NCBI RefSeq assembly: GCF_009754905.2
Contig: NZ_CP066775.1
Location: forward strand, 3,410,001 to 3,474,000
Source: Mucilaginibacter ginkgonis
Lineage (GTDB): Bacteria; Bacteroidota; Bacteroidia; Sphingobacteriales; Sphingobacteriaceae
DNA length: 64,000 nucleotides
Reading direction: 5' to 3'
Made by a program: the position numbers and the translations under genes. Each line of letters begins with the position of its first letter. Position 1 is the first letter of the stretch. Below the pieces are notes generated by a model that searched no databases, had not been told where the DNA came from, and worked only from the letters and a program-made list of their open reading frames with translations. Shown in pieces: positions 7,327 through 15,220 of the stretch.

Positions 7327-9870
7327 CTACCATTCAAATTCGTTGCTCGGCATACCGATAGGTGCACCCGGCGGCATGTCTAAAGCATCGGCAGGCTGAA
7401 ATTTGTCAGGGTTCTTTTTAAACTCATCTATTTGCGACAGTGCAAAGTACATTGCAGCTTTTTGCTTAGGTGATGATGTTGATGCTTTGCCACCCATCCA
7501 TTCGGCTAGCTCGGCTATTTTAAGCAACGCTTCACCACGTACGTTTTCACCTGCACGGGTGTTTGCCGCCAATTGCAGCAGATATTTTAACGTAAGGTTA
7601 TTCGCCAAAATGTGTAGTTCGCCTTTGTAACCCGGTTCAAGCGGTGCCTTCCAGGTGGCAGCTAATAATTTATCTACCATTGGCATAAAGCCCGGCTGCT
7701 CGCCGTTGCGCGACTGAAATTCTATTAATCTTGCCGCGCGATTGGCGTCGAGCAGGTAGCCTAAAGTCGCGTTGGTTGCGGTTTCGGCGGCACCAATAGG
7801 ATCGAAGGTTACCCCTGTATGGCCGCCAAAAGTTTCAACGGTAGATGGGTAGCCTACAGGGCGCGGCGGAATCTTAGCGATCAAAGCCTCTGGTAAAGCC
7901 AAGGCATCTGGGCTTATTGTAGCGATAAGTCCGTCGATAGCGCGCCATTGTTCAGCCGGCTCTACCATTTTTGTAACGGTTTCGCCATCGTTTTTTAGCG
8001 CATGTGTAAAATACAGTCCGCCAATGGAGTTAGCTACCGCTTCTATTTGGTAACGGTGCAGCAGGTACATCGGTACCAATACTTCTTCGAGGGTTGCCAT
8101 GGGCGCATCTTCGCGGATGGCCTTCTCTGAGAAATTATCTAAGATGTGACGACGGATGGTCATCAATTTAGTCAGCTGATCAACGGAGTTTACGCCATCA
8201 TCCCACTGGTGCGATAGCGGATGAACGCCGCCGCCGATATCCGGTATAAAGATGTGTCCTTGTGCCAGCGTTTCCTTCATGATCTTGTCAAGCGCGGCAT
8301 TTTCATCAGATCCTTTTGGAAAATCAGAATAGCCCCAGGTTATCGCTCGCTTATCCCAAGTGCCAATGCCTTTCGCATAAGCGTTCGAGACATCTATTGT
8401 GCCATCTGCTTTCATGCTAAAGCGCGGGAACGGGTAATCCATTACAGACGCACGGTCATGTGTGCTGCTGGTGAAGTTGTGGTATAGGCCAAGTGTATGG
8501 CCTATCTCATGCGCTGATAACTGGCGGATGCGCGCCAGCGCCATTTGCTCCATCGCTTTCGAAACCGGCTTACCATCGGCATATGGCTGCAGTAAGCCTT
8601 CGGCTATCAGGTAATCCTGGCGGTGACGGTCAGAGCCAAGGGTCACTACACCTTTTAGTATTTCTCCGGTACGCGGGTCTATGTATGACGAGCCGTAAGA
8701 GAATGCCCTCTCCGGACTACCCGAGCGGTTAACCCAGTTCACCACATTGTAGCGCATATCCATCGGGTCTGCATCTTTAGGTAGTTCCTTAACGATGAAC
8801 GCGTTTTTGTAACCGGCCGCTTCGAACGCCTGGTTCCACCACGACCCACCCTCAATTAAAGCAGATTTGATAGGTTCAGGCGCTCCACGGTCAATATAGT
8901 ATACTATCGGTTCAACAGGTTCGCTCATTGCCGCGCCGGGGGTCTTTTTTTCTAACCGGTGGCGTGCAGTAAATCGTTTAAGGATCGGCTCGGTAATGGG
9001 AGCAGAAAAATCATAATAACTAAACTGGTTAAAGCCGCTTCGCGGGTCAAACTTGCGTTTCTTAAACTTATCATCAGGTAGTTGTATAAGTGCCTGGTGC
9101 ATACGGAAGGTAACCGCTGTAGGGTCGGCGGCTACACCTCCTCCGCGCCCAAAACCACCGCCGGCACTACCGCCCGTAAAGGTAAGCACCGCCTCGAACT
9201 CGCTGTTTTTGGGGAAGTTTTTTGTATTGTCGATGTAAATGGCAGACCGGCTGTCGTCTAAACGGTAACCTCCACCTGCGGCACCGCCTCCGCCTCTGTT
9301 ACCCGCCGCGATCGCGCTACCCAGGTTACCACGCCCGGTACCGATAGTTGCACCTATGCCGCTTGCATCGCGAACCAGGAATGGTGTGAAATCTACCAAA
9401 ACCTTATCGCCGTCAACCGCCGCAGGGGTAAAGCCCCAGAGAATAGATTTGGCAAAAGCGTTTTCTACGGCCTTCTTTTCATCCTCATTGCCATTAACTG
9501 CGCGGTAATTGCTTATGGGCTGCTCCAGAAATATCTTCGGGCCCACGCGTGTGAAACGAGTGATGACAGATGAAGCCTGTCCGCGTTCAGGTCCGCCGTT
9601 GCCCACACCATCAACCAACGACCGGAAATACAAAAAGTCTGTACCAAACTTATCTATTTCCAGGTAAACCTTACCGCTCTTCTCGTCATAATAAAAGTTA
9701 AAGAAGCCATCATACTTCTTGAAGTTTTGGGTGAATGAACCGATGGATGCAGGCGGACGGTTTTCCGTAGTACGTGGACCGCCTTCGCCACCGCCGCCGC
9801 GGTTTTGCGAATAACCTGTTGCGCTGAAGGATAGTATAGCAAGCGCTGTTAAGGGTAAATAATGCTTCAT
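7327..9870 (-). CDS. large zinc-dependent metalloprotease (DUF5117/DUF4953 type)
   Basis: 847 residues from the ATG at 9868-9870 (a TTG six bases upstream is in frame). Signal peptide ending near SATGYSQ, then a Gly-rich linker. The zinc site is HEIGHTLGLYHNF with His454, Glu455, His458 and His464, the extended HExxHxxGxxH of metzincin-like enzymes. The N-terminal region fits DUF5117 and the C-terminal region DUF4953, the usual layout in Bacteroidota. Expected to be periplasmic or exported; substrate unknown. Gly-rich insertions lie at about residues 185-205 and 235-250. Stands alone on the minus strand. Confidence 0.93.
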   Translation of the reverse strand: MKHYLPLTALAILSFSATGYSQNRGGGGEGGPRTTENRPPASIGSFTQNFKKYDGFFNFYYDEKSGKVYLEIDKFGTDFLYFRSLVDGVGNGGPERGQASSVITRFTRVGPKIFLEQPISNYRAVNGNEDEKKAVENAFAKSILWGFTPAAVDGDKVLVDFTPFLVRDASGIGATIGTGRGNLGSAIAAGNRGGGGAAGGGYRLDDSRSAIYIDNTKNFPKNSEFEAVLTFTGGSAGGGFGRGGGVAADPTAVTFRMHQALIQLPDDKFKKRKFDPRSGFNQFSYYDFSAPITEPILKRFTARHRLEKKTPGAAMSEPVEPIVYYIDRGAPEPIKSALIEGGSWWNQAFEAAGYKNAFIVKELPKDADPMDMRYNVVNWVNRSGSPERAFSYGSSYIDPRTGEILKGVVTLGSDRHRQDYLIAEGLLQPYADGKPVSKAMEQMALARIRQLSAHEIGHTLGLYHNFTSSTHDRASVMDYPFPRFSMKADGTIDVSNAYAKGIGTWDKRAITWGYSDFPKGSDENAALDKIMKETLAQGHIFIPDIGGGVHPLSHQWDDGVNSVDQLTKLMTIRRHILDNFSEKAIREDAPMATLEEVLVPMYLLHRYQIEAVANSIGGLYFTHALKNDGETVTKMVEPAEQWRAIDGLIATISPDALALPEALIAKIPPRPVGYPSTVETFGGHTGVTFDPIGAAETATNATLGYLLDANRAARLIEFQSRNGEQPGFMPMVDKLLAATWKAPLEPGYKGELHILANNLTLKYLLQLAANTRAGENVRGEALLKIAELAEWMGGKASTSSPKQKAAMYFALSQIDEFKKNPDKFQPADALDMPPGAPIGMPSNEFEW

Positions 9871-10081
9871 TGTCAATAGTTAGTTTAGTTGTGTTTAGGA
9901 AAAATAGAAATTATTTGCTTTAAAAGATTATATATCAATTTATTCTATTGAAAATGTTACGGTTTTGGGCAATCAGTTACAAATTATTCAAATCTTGTCG
10001 CTTTTGACTGCTTAGTTTGTCGGTATTTTCCCCTAATCGTGGTTGAACAGCGGACTATATTTGCTTTAAACTACATAAATT

Positions 10082-10510
10082 ATGAACAAACCAGGCCGAA
10101 ACGTTCTGACAGCCATTGTTGAAATTAAAGCATCGCTTGAAAAAGTATGGAATTGCTGGAATGATCCCGACGATATTAAACAATGGAATAACTGCGATGC
10201 CGATTGGGAAAATTTGCACGTAGAAAACGACGTTCGCGAAGGCGGTAGATTTCTGTTTGCGATGGCGAAGAAAGACGGCGGTGAACATTTTAATTTTGAA
10301 GGCTATTACGATAAGGTGATCCCGCAACAGTTACTAACCTACACACTTACAGACGGCCGCAAGAGTGAGGTACACTTTAGCGGCTACAATCCGGTCACGA
10401 TAACCGAACATTTTGAACCCGTTGCAGAGCTTCCATCCGCAATGCAGCTGAAATTCTGCGAGGCGGTGCATCAGAGTTTTAAACGATACATAGAGAACAC
10501 GGACAATTAA
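10082..10510 (+). CDS. SRPBCC/AHSA1-family protein
   Basis: 142 residues, cytoplasmic. The pattern VEIKASLEKVWNCWNDPDDI, then KQWN, GGRFLFAMAKKDGG, FEGYYDKVIPQQLL and a C-terminal helix is that of the START-like AHSA1 family (activator of Hsp90 ATPase C-terminal domain homologues), which bind hydrophobic ligands. No specific ligand can be deduced. A -7 box TATATTTG stands at 10056-10063, without a convincing -33 partner. Followed at 79 bases by the GAF kinase gene on the same strand. Confidence 0.88.
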   Translation: MNKPGRNVLTAIVEIKASLEKVWNCWNDPDDIKQWNNCDADWENLHVENDVREGGRFLFAMAKKDGGEHFNFEGYYDKVIPQQLLTYTLTDGRKSEVHFSGYNPVTITEHFEPVAELPSAMQLKFCEAVHQSFKRYIENTDN

Positions 10511-10588
10511 AAATTTTGTAAATTAGTGTTGCTGAAACTACTTTGCTTTTACAATCGTTAGTATTTAGCTACTACGACACTACCTTTT

Positions 10589-11809
10589 ATGATGAATACT
10601 ACAGCGCCTATGCCCTTAAACGAAATGGACAGGGTACTAACTCTAGCCGAACTGGATGTTGATTATACCAGTTTGGAAAATGATTTTCAAGACTTAAGCA
10701 CGCTGGCCGCTAAGATTGCCGGTACATCTATCTCCATCATTAATCTTATCGACAATTACACGCAGTGGTCTGTTTCGGGCAAAGGTTTTGCCGTTAGCTC
10801 CATGCCGCGCGAAGACAGCGTTTGCCAATACACTATAACCGGTGATGATCCATTTGAAGTGAAAGATCTTGCCGGGGACGACCGCTTTGCAGATAAAGAT
10901 TACGTAAAAGGAGGCGATCAGTTACGATACTACTACGGCGTACCGCTCACTGCTGATGGTCAAAACATTGGCGCACTTTGTGTTTTAGATGCACAAGAAC
11001 ACCAGATAAGCGGCGAGAAAGCCGAAATGCTGAAGATCATTGCGCAAGAAATTGTAACGCGGCTAAAAACCGCCAAGATCATCAAAGACCTTCATTACCG
11101 TTTAAAAGAGGTTGATGAGAGTAAGCGCCGTGTGGCACACGACATACGCGGACCGCTGAGTGGTGTTATCGGACTCGCTAACATGATACAGGAACAGGGC
11201 GAAGACGGCACCATGGACGAGGTGCTGGAATACGTGTCGATGATTGATAAAAGCGCCAATTCCGTACTTGAATTAGCTAATGATATTTTAACTGCCGACC
11301 AGCGTAAAATGCAAACCGCACAGCCCGGGCAATATGAATTTAATTTAGGTTTACTTAAAGAAAAACTGTGGGAGTTATATGAACCACAGGCGGTGAATAA
11401 AAATATCGACTTTAAAATAGTAGTACATCCCGAAGGACAGAACATTCCTTTTTCGAAAAACAAACTGCTGCAAATCATTGGCAATATCATCTCTAACGCG
11501 ATGAAGTTTACCCCCGAAAATGGGCGGATAACTGTTGATTTGAGCATGGTAACCGCGGCAGATCAAAATACCCTGCTGATATCGATAACTGACAACGGTG
11601 TAGGCATGAGCCAGGAAAAAATTGCGCAAATACTGCAAGGTAAAGGCAAATCTACAGATGGTACCGGCGGCGAACAGGGTTTCGGCTTTGGGCTTAACCT
11701 GGTAAGGCATTTAGTTGATACCCTTGACGGCACTATGCGCATTGAAAGCGCGCCTGGCAAGGGGAGCACCTTTACCGTAAGCCTGCCACAGCCCGAAAAC
11801 CTGACTTAA
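10589..11809 (+). CDS. soluble GAF-domain sensor histidine kinase
   Basis: 406 residues with no transmembrane helix. GAF domain about 25-165 (typical phrases VSGKGFAVSSMPREDSVCQY and YYGVPLTADGQNIGALCVLD), HisKA with His184 in VAHDIRGPLSG, then HATPase_c (NIISNAMKFTPENG, DNGVGMS, GFGFGLNLV). The GAF domain suggests a small cytoplasmic ligand or redox input. No response regulator gene is adjacent. Start could also be the next codon, also ATG. Its stop overlaps the stop of the convergent DUF47 gene. Confidence 0.94.
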   Translation: MMNTTAPMPLNEMDRVLTLAELDVDYTSLENDFQDLSTLAAKIAGTSISIINLIDNYTQWSVSGKGFAVSSMPREDSVCQYTITGDDPFEVKDLAGDDRFADKDYVKGGDQLRYYYGVPLTADGQNIGALCVLDAQEHQISGEKAEMLKIIAQEIVTRLKTAKIIKDLHYRLKEVDESKRRVAHDIRGPLSGVIGLANMIQEQGEDGTMDEVLEYVSMIDKSANSVLELANDILTADQRKMQTAQPGQYEFNLGLLKEKLWELYEPQAVNKNIDFKIVVHPEGQNIPFSKNKLLQIIGNIISNAMKFTPENGRITVDLSMVTAADQNTLLISITDNGVGMSQEKIAQILQGKGKSTDGTGGEQGFGFGLNLVRHLVDTLDGTMRIESAPGKGSTFTVSLPQPENLT

Positions 11810-12450
11810 GAGTTTTTAACGATAACCGTTTCGATAACGTTCACCACAAGTTCGCACTTGTCGGTAGCGCGCTCTAAGACCGAGAATATTTCGCTGTATT
11901 TCATGATCTCCAGCGGGTCTGTTTCTTTTTCTATAAGTGCGGACATGGCTTTATTGTTGACAATGTCTGCCTGGTGCTCTAATTTTTTGATGTTTTCTAC
12001 GTGGGCTTCGATCACTTCAGATTGTGAAATGTCCTGTAGCTCGACAATTAGTTTTGTTAACTCGCTGCAGCAATCCACTATCAGCCCGGCCAATTCCTTT
12101 ACAGGCTCGGTCACAACAATATTGTAAAAGTTAACCCGTCGGGAAGCGATATCTATAAAATCTGAAAGCGTATTCAGTGCTGATGACAAAGCGTACATAT
12201 CATCGCGGCTAAATGGAGATATGAAAGCCTGGCCGGACAGCGCATACATTTCGCGCTTAATGTTATTGCCTTTCTCTTTTAAGCGGCTGATGACATTAAA
12301 GTTCATCTTCAGGTCCTGCGGGTTTGCTGAAGAAACAGACTGATAAAGCAGGCTGGCCATTTCCAGCGCCGTCGCCGCCGCGTCATCAAACAGGTTAAAA
12401 AATGTCTTATTGTTACCGGGCATTATCCGCCCGAATAAGCTTGTCTTCAT
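11806..12450 (-). CDS. DUF47/PhoU-like phosphate regulator
   Basis: 214 residues from the ATG at 12448-12450 (a TTG six bases upstream is in frame). All-helical protein starting MKTSLFGRIMPGNNKTFFNL, with the acidic helix pattern NIKKLEHQADIVNNKAM typical of DUF47, a PhoU relative usually encoded beside a Pit-type phosphate transporter. Here no transporter follows: the gene is the last of four, behind the phosphatase gene with a 6-base gap. The context supports a role in phosphate homeostasis; mechanism is inferred. Its stop shares the TTAA at 11806-11809 with the convergent kinase gene. Confidence 0.9.
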   Translation of the reverse strand: MKTSLFGRIMPGNNKTFFNLFDDAAATALEMASLLYQSVSSANPQDLKMNFNVISRLKEKGNNIKREMYALSGQAFISPFSRDDMYALSSALNTLSDFIDIASRRVNFYNIVVTEPVKELAGLIVDCCSELTKLIVELQDISQSEVIEAHVENIKKLEHQADIVNNKAMSALIEKETDPLEIMKYSEIFSVLERATDKCELVVNVIETVIVKNS

Positions 12451-12456
12451 CAGCAA

Positions 12457-13797
12457 TTATTTGAGTCCCGAAAGATACTCATTCATATTACCATTTAAAA
12501 AAGCGCCCAGGGCTATTAATTTTTTGAGGTAATGCTGCTTTGCGATCTGCCAGTCAAAGTAATAACCGGTGGCGGGCTTTATACCGTTGATCTTAGCCGG
12601 CTTTTCATTGAGCAAAAATTTCATAAGATACTTTCCCTTAGCATTTTTGTAAAGTACCCAATCTATGTTTGCACTTAGCGGGATGATATCGCCGGGTTTC
12701 CATGTCTTATCTATGTCCAAAGATGACGCCGCATGTTTGCTTGCGTTTTCTACATCCATTATCGCGGCAAACGGCGAAACTGTCTCCGCGTGAGCAAAAC
12801 GTAGTTCGGCATTGTATTTAGGCGCTTTGATAAAGGCGTCCGTAGTTTTAATGAAATCGGCCAACAGCGGGGCAGCGATCTTTACCTGTATGCCATTATT
12901 GTCCAAGCCGGGGCCTTTTTGATAGTAACCCTCAGCCGCGTCAATTTTGCCTAAGGCAGTAAGTTCATCGCAAGTGAAAAACGTCGATAGGTCTACGTCA
13001 GTAAAGCTAAATCCTGCCGCGCCTATCTCATCCTTTACGGAGTAAACAATGCTTTCAAAGCCAAACACATCGCTGATCAGCTTATCCGTCTGCGCAATTT
13101 TTAAATCCTGTAGCAATGCAGGCTTTAGCCACCGGGCTGCTATGCGTTGCTCCATGTCAGCCAATTTTAGTTGTACTTTAAGGCTGTCAAGGTTGGCAAT
13201 CCAAGCACCTTCAGTTTCGTATTTGGTATAAGCAGGCGACAGATCATAAAAGCGAAGGTTAGTGTCATCAACCCGGTCGGTGATAATTATACTGTCTTTA
13301 ATTTTGCTTTTCAGGCCTTTTAAATAAGCATCTGCACTTTGGCGGGTGCGTATCTCTTTAGTGATGGCGAAGTTGATCTTAACCGGCTTATTAAATGCTT
13401 CGGAGTAGTTATTGTATAAGCGTTCGCCAAGTTCATACAACTCTGTTTTGCCTTCGCCGGATATGTTTTTAACGTTGCCATGCTCAACCTTGTTTAGCTT
13501 TACAATAGTTTGCCACAAGCGTACGCCATCGGGGGTAAGCATTTGCAGGCTATCTGCTTTTTTTAAAAATCCCCAGGCAAAGCTGGTATTTACATCCTTT
13601 GTTAAATGCCGCGCACCGTGCCGGTTAAGGTGGTTAACAAATACAACCTTAAAACCTGAAGGGATATCTCGCTTTGCTTTTGACGGTGTCTTATAAAGCG
13701 TCTTTGTACCCAGGTATGCTGTATTACAAGACTGGGCAGTTGCTTTGTGAAAGCAGCTGCCCAGTAATATCACCACTAATATTTTAAATTTTGCCAT
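12457..13797 (-). CDS. histidine-type phosphatase, MINPP/phytase-like
   Basis: 446 residues with signal peptide MAKFKILVVILLGSCFHKATAQ. The catalytic motif is RHGARH (His60 as phospho-acceptor) and the proton-donor motif is HAET at 336-339. HAE instead of HD is the mark of the multiple inositol polyphosphate phosphatase branch, which includes Bacteroides phytase-like enzymes. Expected to be periplasmic or surface-exposed, releasing phosphate from inositol phosphates or other esters. Lies 17 bases behind the beta-helix lipoprotein gene and directly before the DUF47 gene. Substrate is inferred from family only. Confidence 0.92.
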   Translation of the reverse strand: MAKFKILVVILLGSCFHKATAQSCNTAYLGTKTLYKTPSKAKRDIPSGFKVVFVNHLNRHGARHLTKDVNTSFAWGFLKKADSLQMLTPDGVRLWQTIVKLNKVEHGNVKNISGEGKTELYELGERLYNNYSEAFNKPVKINFAITKEIRTRQSADAYLKGLKSKIKDSIIITDRVDDTNLRFYDLSPAYTKYETEGAWIANLDSLKVQLKLADMEQRIAARWLKPALLQDLKIAQTDKLISDVFGFESIVYSVKDEIGAAGFSFTDVDLSTFFTCDELTALGKIDAAEGYYQKGPGLDNNGIQVKIAAPLLADFIKTTDAFIKAPKYNAELRFAHAETVSPFAAIMDVENASKHAASSLDIDKTWKPGDIIPLSANIDWVLYKNAKGKYLMKFLLNEKPAKINGIKPATGYYFDWQIAKQHYLKKLIALGAFLNGNMNEYLSGLK

Positions 13798-13814
13798 TAA
13801 GCAAATATCAGGTT

Positions 13815-15209
13815 TTAGTGCTGATTGCCGGTACCGTCATTTTGGTAAGCGCCAATGTCTTTACCCGGAGCGGTGATGGTTGTACCATAAATACCTGTTG
13901 TAGTTACAGAGCCAAGCGGTGTAAAATCTGTTTTACCTTTACCAATTTCGGGCGAGCTGCCTTGCAACTTAAAGTTGCCGGTGTTAATGGCAATTAAAGA
14001 ATAAGGCTGCAGGTTGGCAACAATTGGGCCCGGGTTAGCTGTAAAGTTATAGGTGTTTACATCGTAACCATAGAACATTGGGTTGTTGGCTTGTGGTGTG
14101 GTTGATAGAATATCGCCTGACTGTTTAACGCCTATGCCGTCCACAGAATAAAACTGAGCAGCAATAGCAGCAGAGTACGCGTAAAAACCGGTATTGTTGT
14201 AAGCAACGTTTGGCACGTCGGCGTCACTGGTAATGCGGATGCCAAAGCGGCAGTTAACGATCAGGTTATTATATATCTTTCCGCGTGCGGCTTTTTCATA
14301 ATTGATAGAACCACCACGGCCTGTCTTAGTCTGGCGGAAACCACAATTAACCATGGTGTTGTTGTACATATTTACATTACATTGTACACCTGTAGTGCCC
14401 GCGTCTGATGCTTTTAAAGCGTTTGTTGCAGCGCCAATACACATGTTATAAGCAAGGTCGCCAACAGTACCGCTTTTCATGTTAAAAAACTCGCCGCCTA
14501 CACCGCCGCAAAGTTCAAAGGTGTTACGCATAATAGACACTTTACCACCAGACACACGGATGTTATCATCCTTCGCGCCAAAGAACCAGGAATCCTCAAT
14601 GATCAGGTTTTTGGTAATGTTCGCGAAATACATGTTATAACGTGGCGAGCCGGTTGCGTAAAAAGACTGATCATCAGCGCTGCCAGCGTTCGCGCCTGCA
14701 AATTCGATATGCGTCCACTTGATGATCGCGTCGCCACCCTGCGGGTTAGGTTTCGATGCAGTCGCTGCGGCAGGGGTACAAGTTATACCGCCCCACCAGC
14801 CAAATAAGGCGTTATCATACTTTTGAGCGGCAGCCTCGGCGTGCAATGTTGCTGCATTTTTAGTGGTAATGAAGTTCGGATTATCAGAAGTACCTAAGCT
14901 GATGAATGTGCCGTGCATAAATATCTCGGGCGAAGTAGCCGGGGTAAGGCCATCGCCAATAGCGATAAGGTGCACCCCATCTTGCAACAAAAGGGTATCA
15001 CCATCATTAACAGTGATATCGCTTTTAAAGTAATAGGTTTTGTTTTTAAGCAATGTGCCTTTAATGGTACCTTTTAAGGTATCAGAAGTGATGGCGTTTG
15101 CCGTAGATACCAACGCCGGAGAGATGTTTACTAACTCGGCCTTGTGGCATGCGCTGAATGCTAAACCCAGGGTTAGCACAGCGATAATGTAAAGTAAATT
15201 CTTTTTCAT
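13815..15209 (-). CDS. right-handed beta-helix surface lipoprotein
   Basis: 464 residues. The signal MKKNLLYIIAVLTLGLAFSAC ends in a lipobox with Cys21. The body has the repeated Asn-rich short-strand pattern of parallel beta-helix proteins (NLIIEDSWFFGAKDDNIRVS, MRNTFELCGGVGGEFFNM, VNMYNNTMVNCGF, IYNNLIVNCRFGIRI). It sits 11 bases behind the TonB receptor gene where a SusD-type partner would be expected, so it may act as the surface ligand-binding lipoprotein of that receptor. That partnership is inference; no catalytic motif is recognised. Confidence 0.85.
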   Translation of the reverse strand: MKKNLLYIIAVLTLGLAFSACHKAELVNISPALVSTANAITSDTLKGTIKGTLLKNKTYYFKSDITVNDGDTLLLQDGVHLIAIGDGLTPATSPEIFMHGTFISLGTSDNPNFITTKNAATLHAEAAAQKYDNALFGWWGGITCTPAAATASKPNPQGGDAIIKWTHIEFAGANAGSADDQSFYATGSPRYNMYFANITKNLIIEDSWFFGAKDDNIRVSGGKVSIMRNTFELCGGVGGEFFNMKSGTVGDLAYNMCIGAATNALKASDAGTTGVQCNVNMYNNTMVNCGFRQTKTGRGGSINYEKAARGKIYNNLIVNCRFGIRITSDADVPNVAYNNTGFYAYSAAIAAQFYSVDGIGVKQSGDILSTTPQANNPMFYGYDVNTYNFTANPGPIVANLQPYSLIAINTGNFKLQGSSPEIGKGKTDFTPLGSVTTTGIYGTTITAPGKDIGAYQNDGTGNQH

Positions 15210-15220
15210 GTTGTTAACTC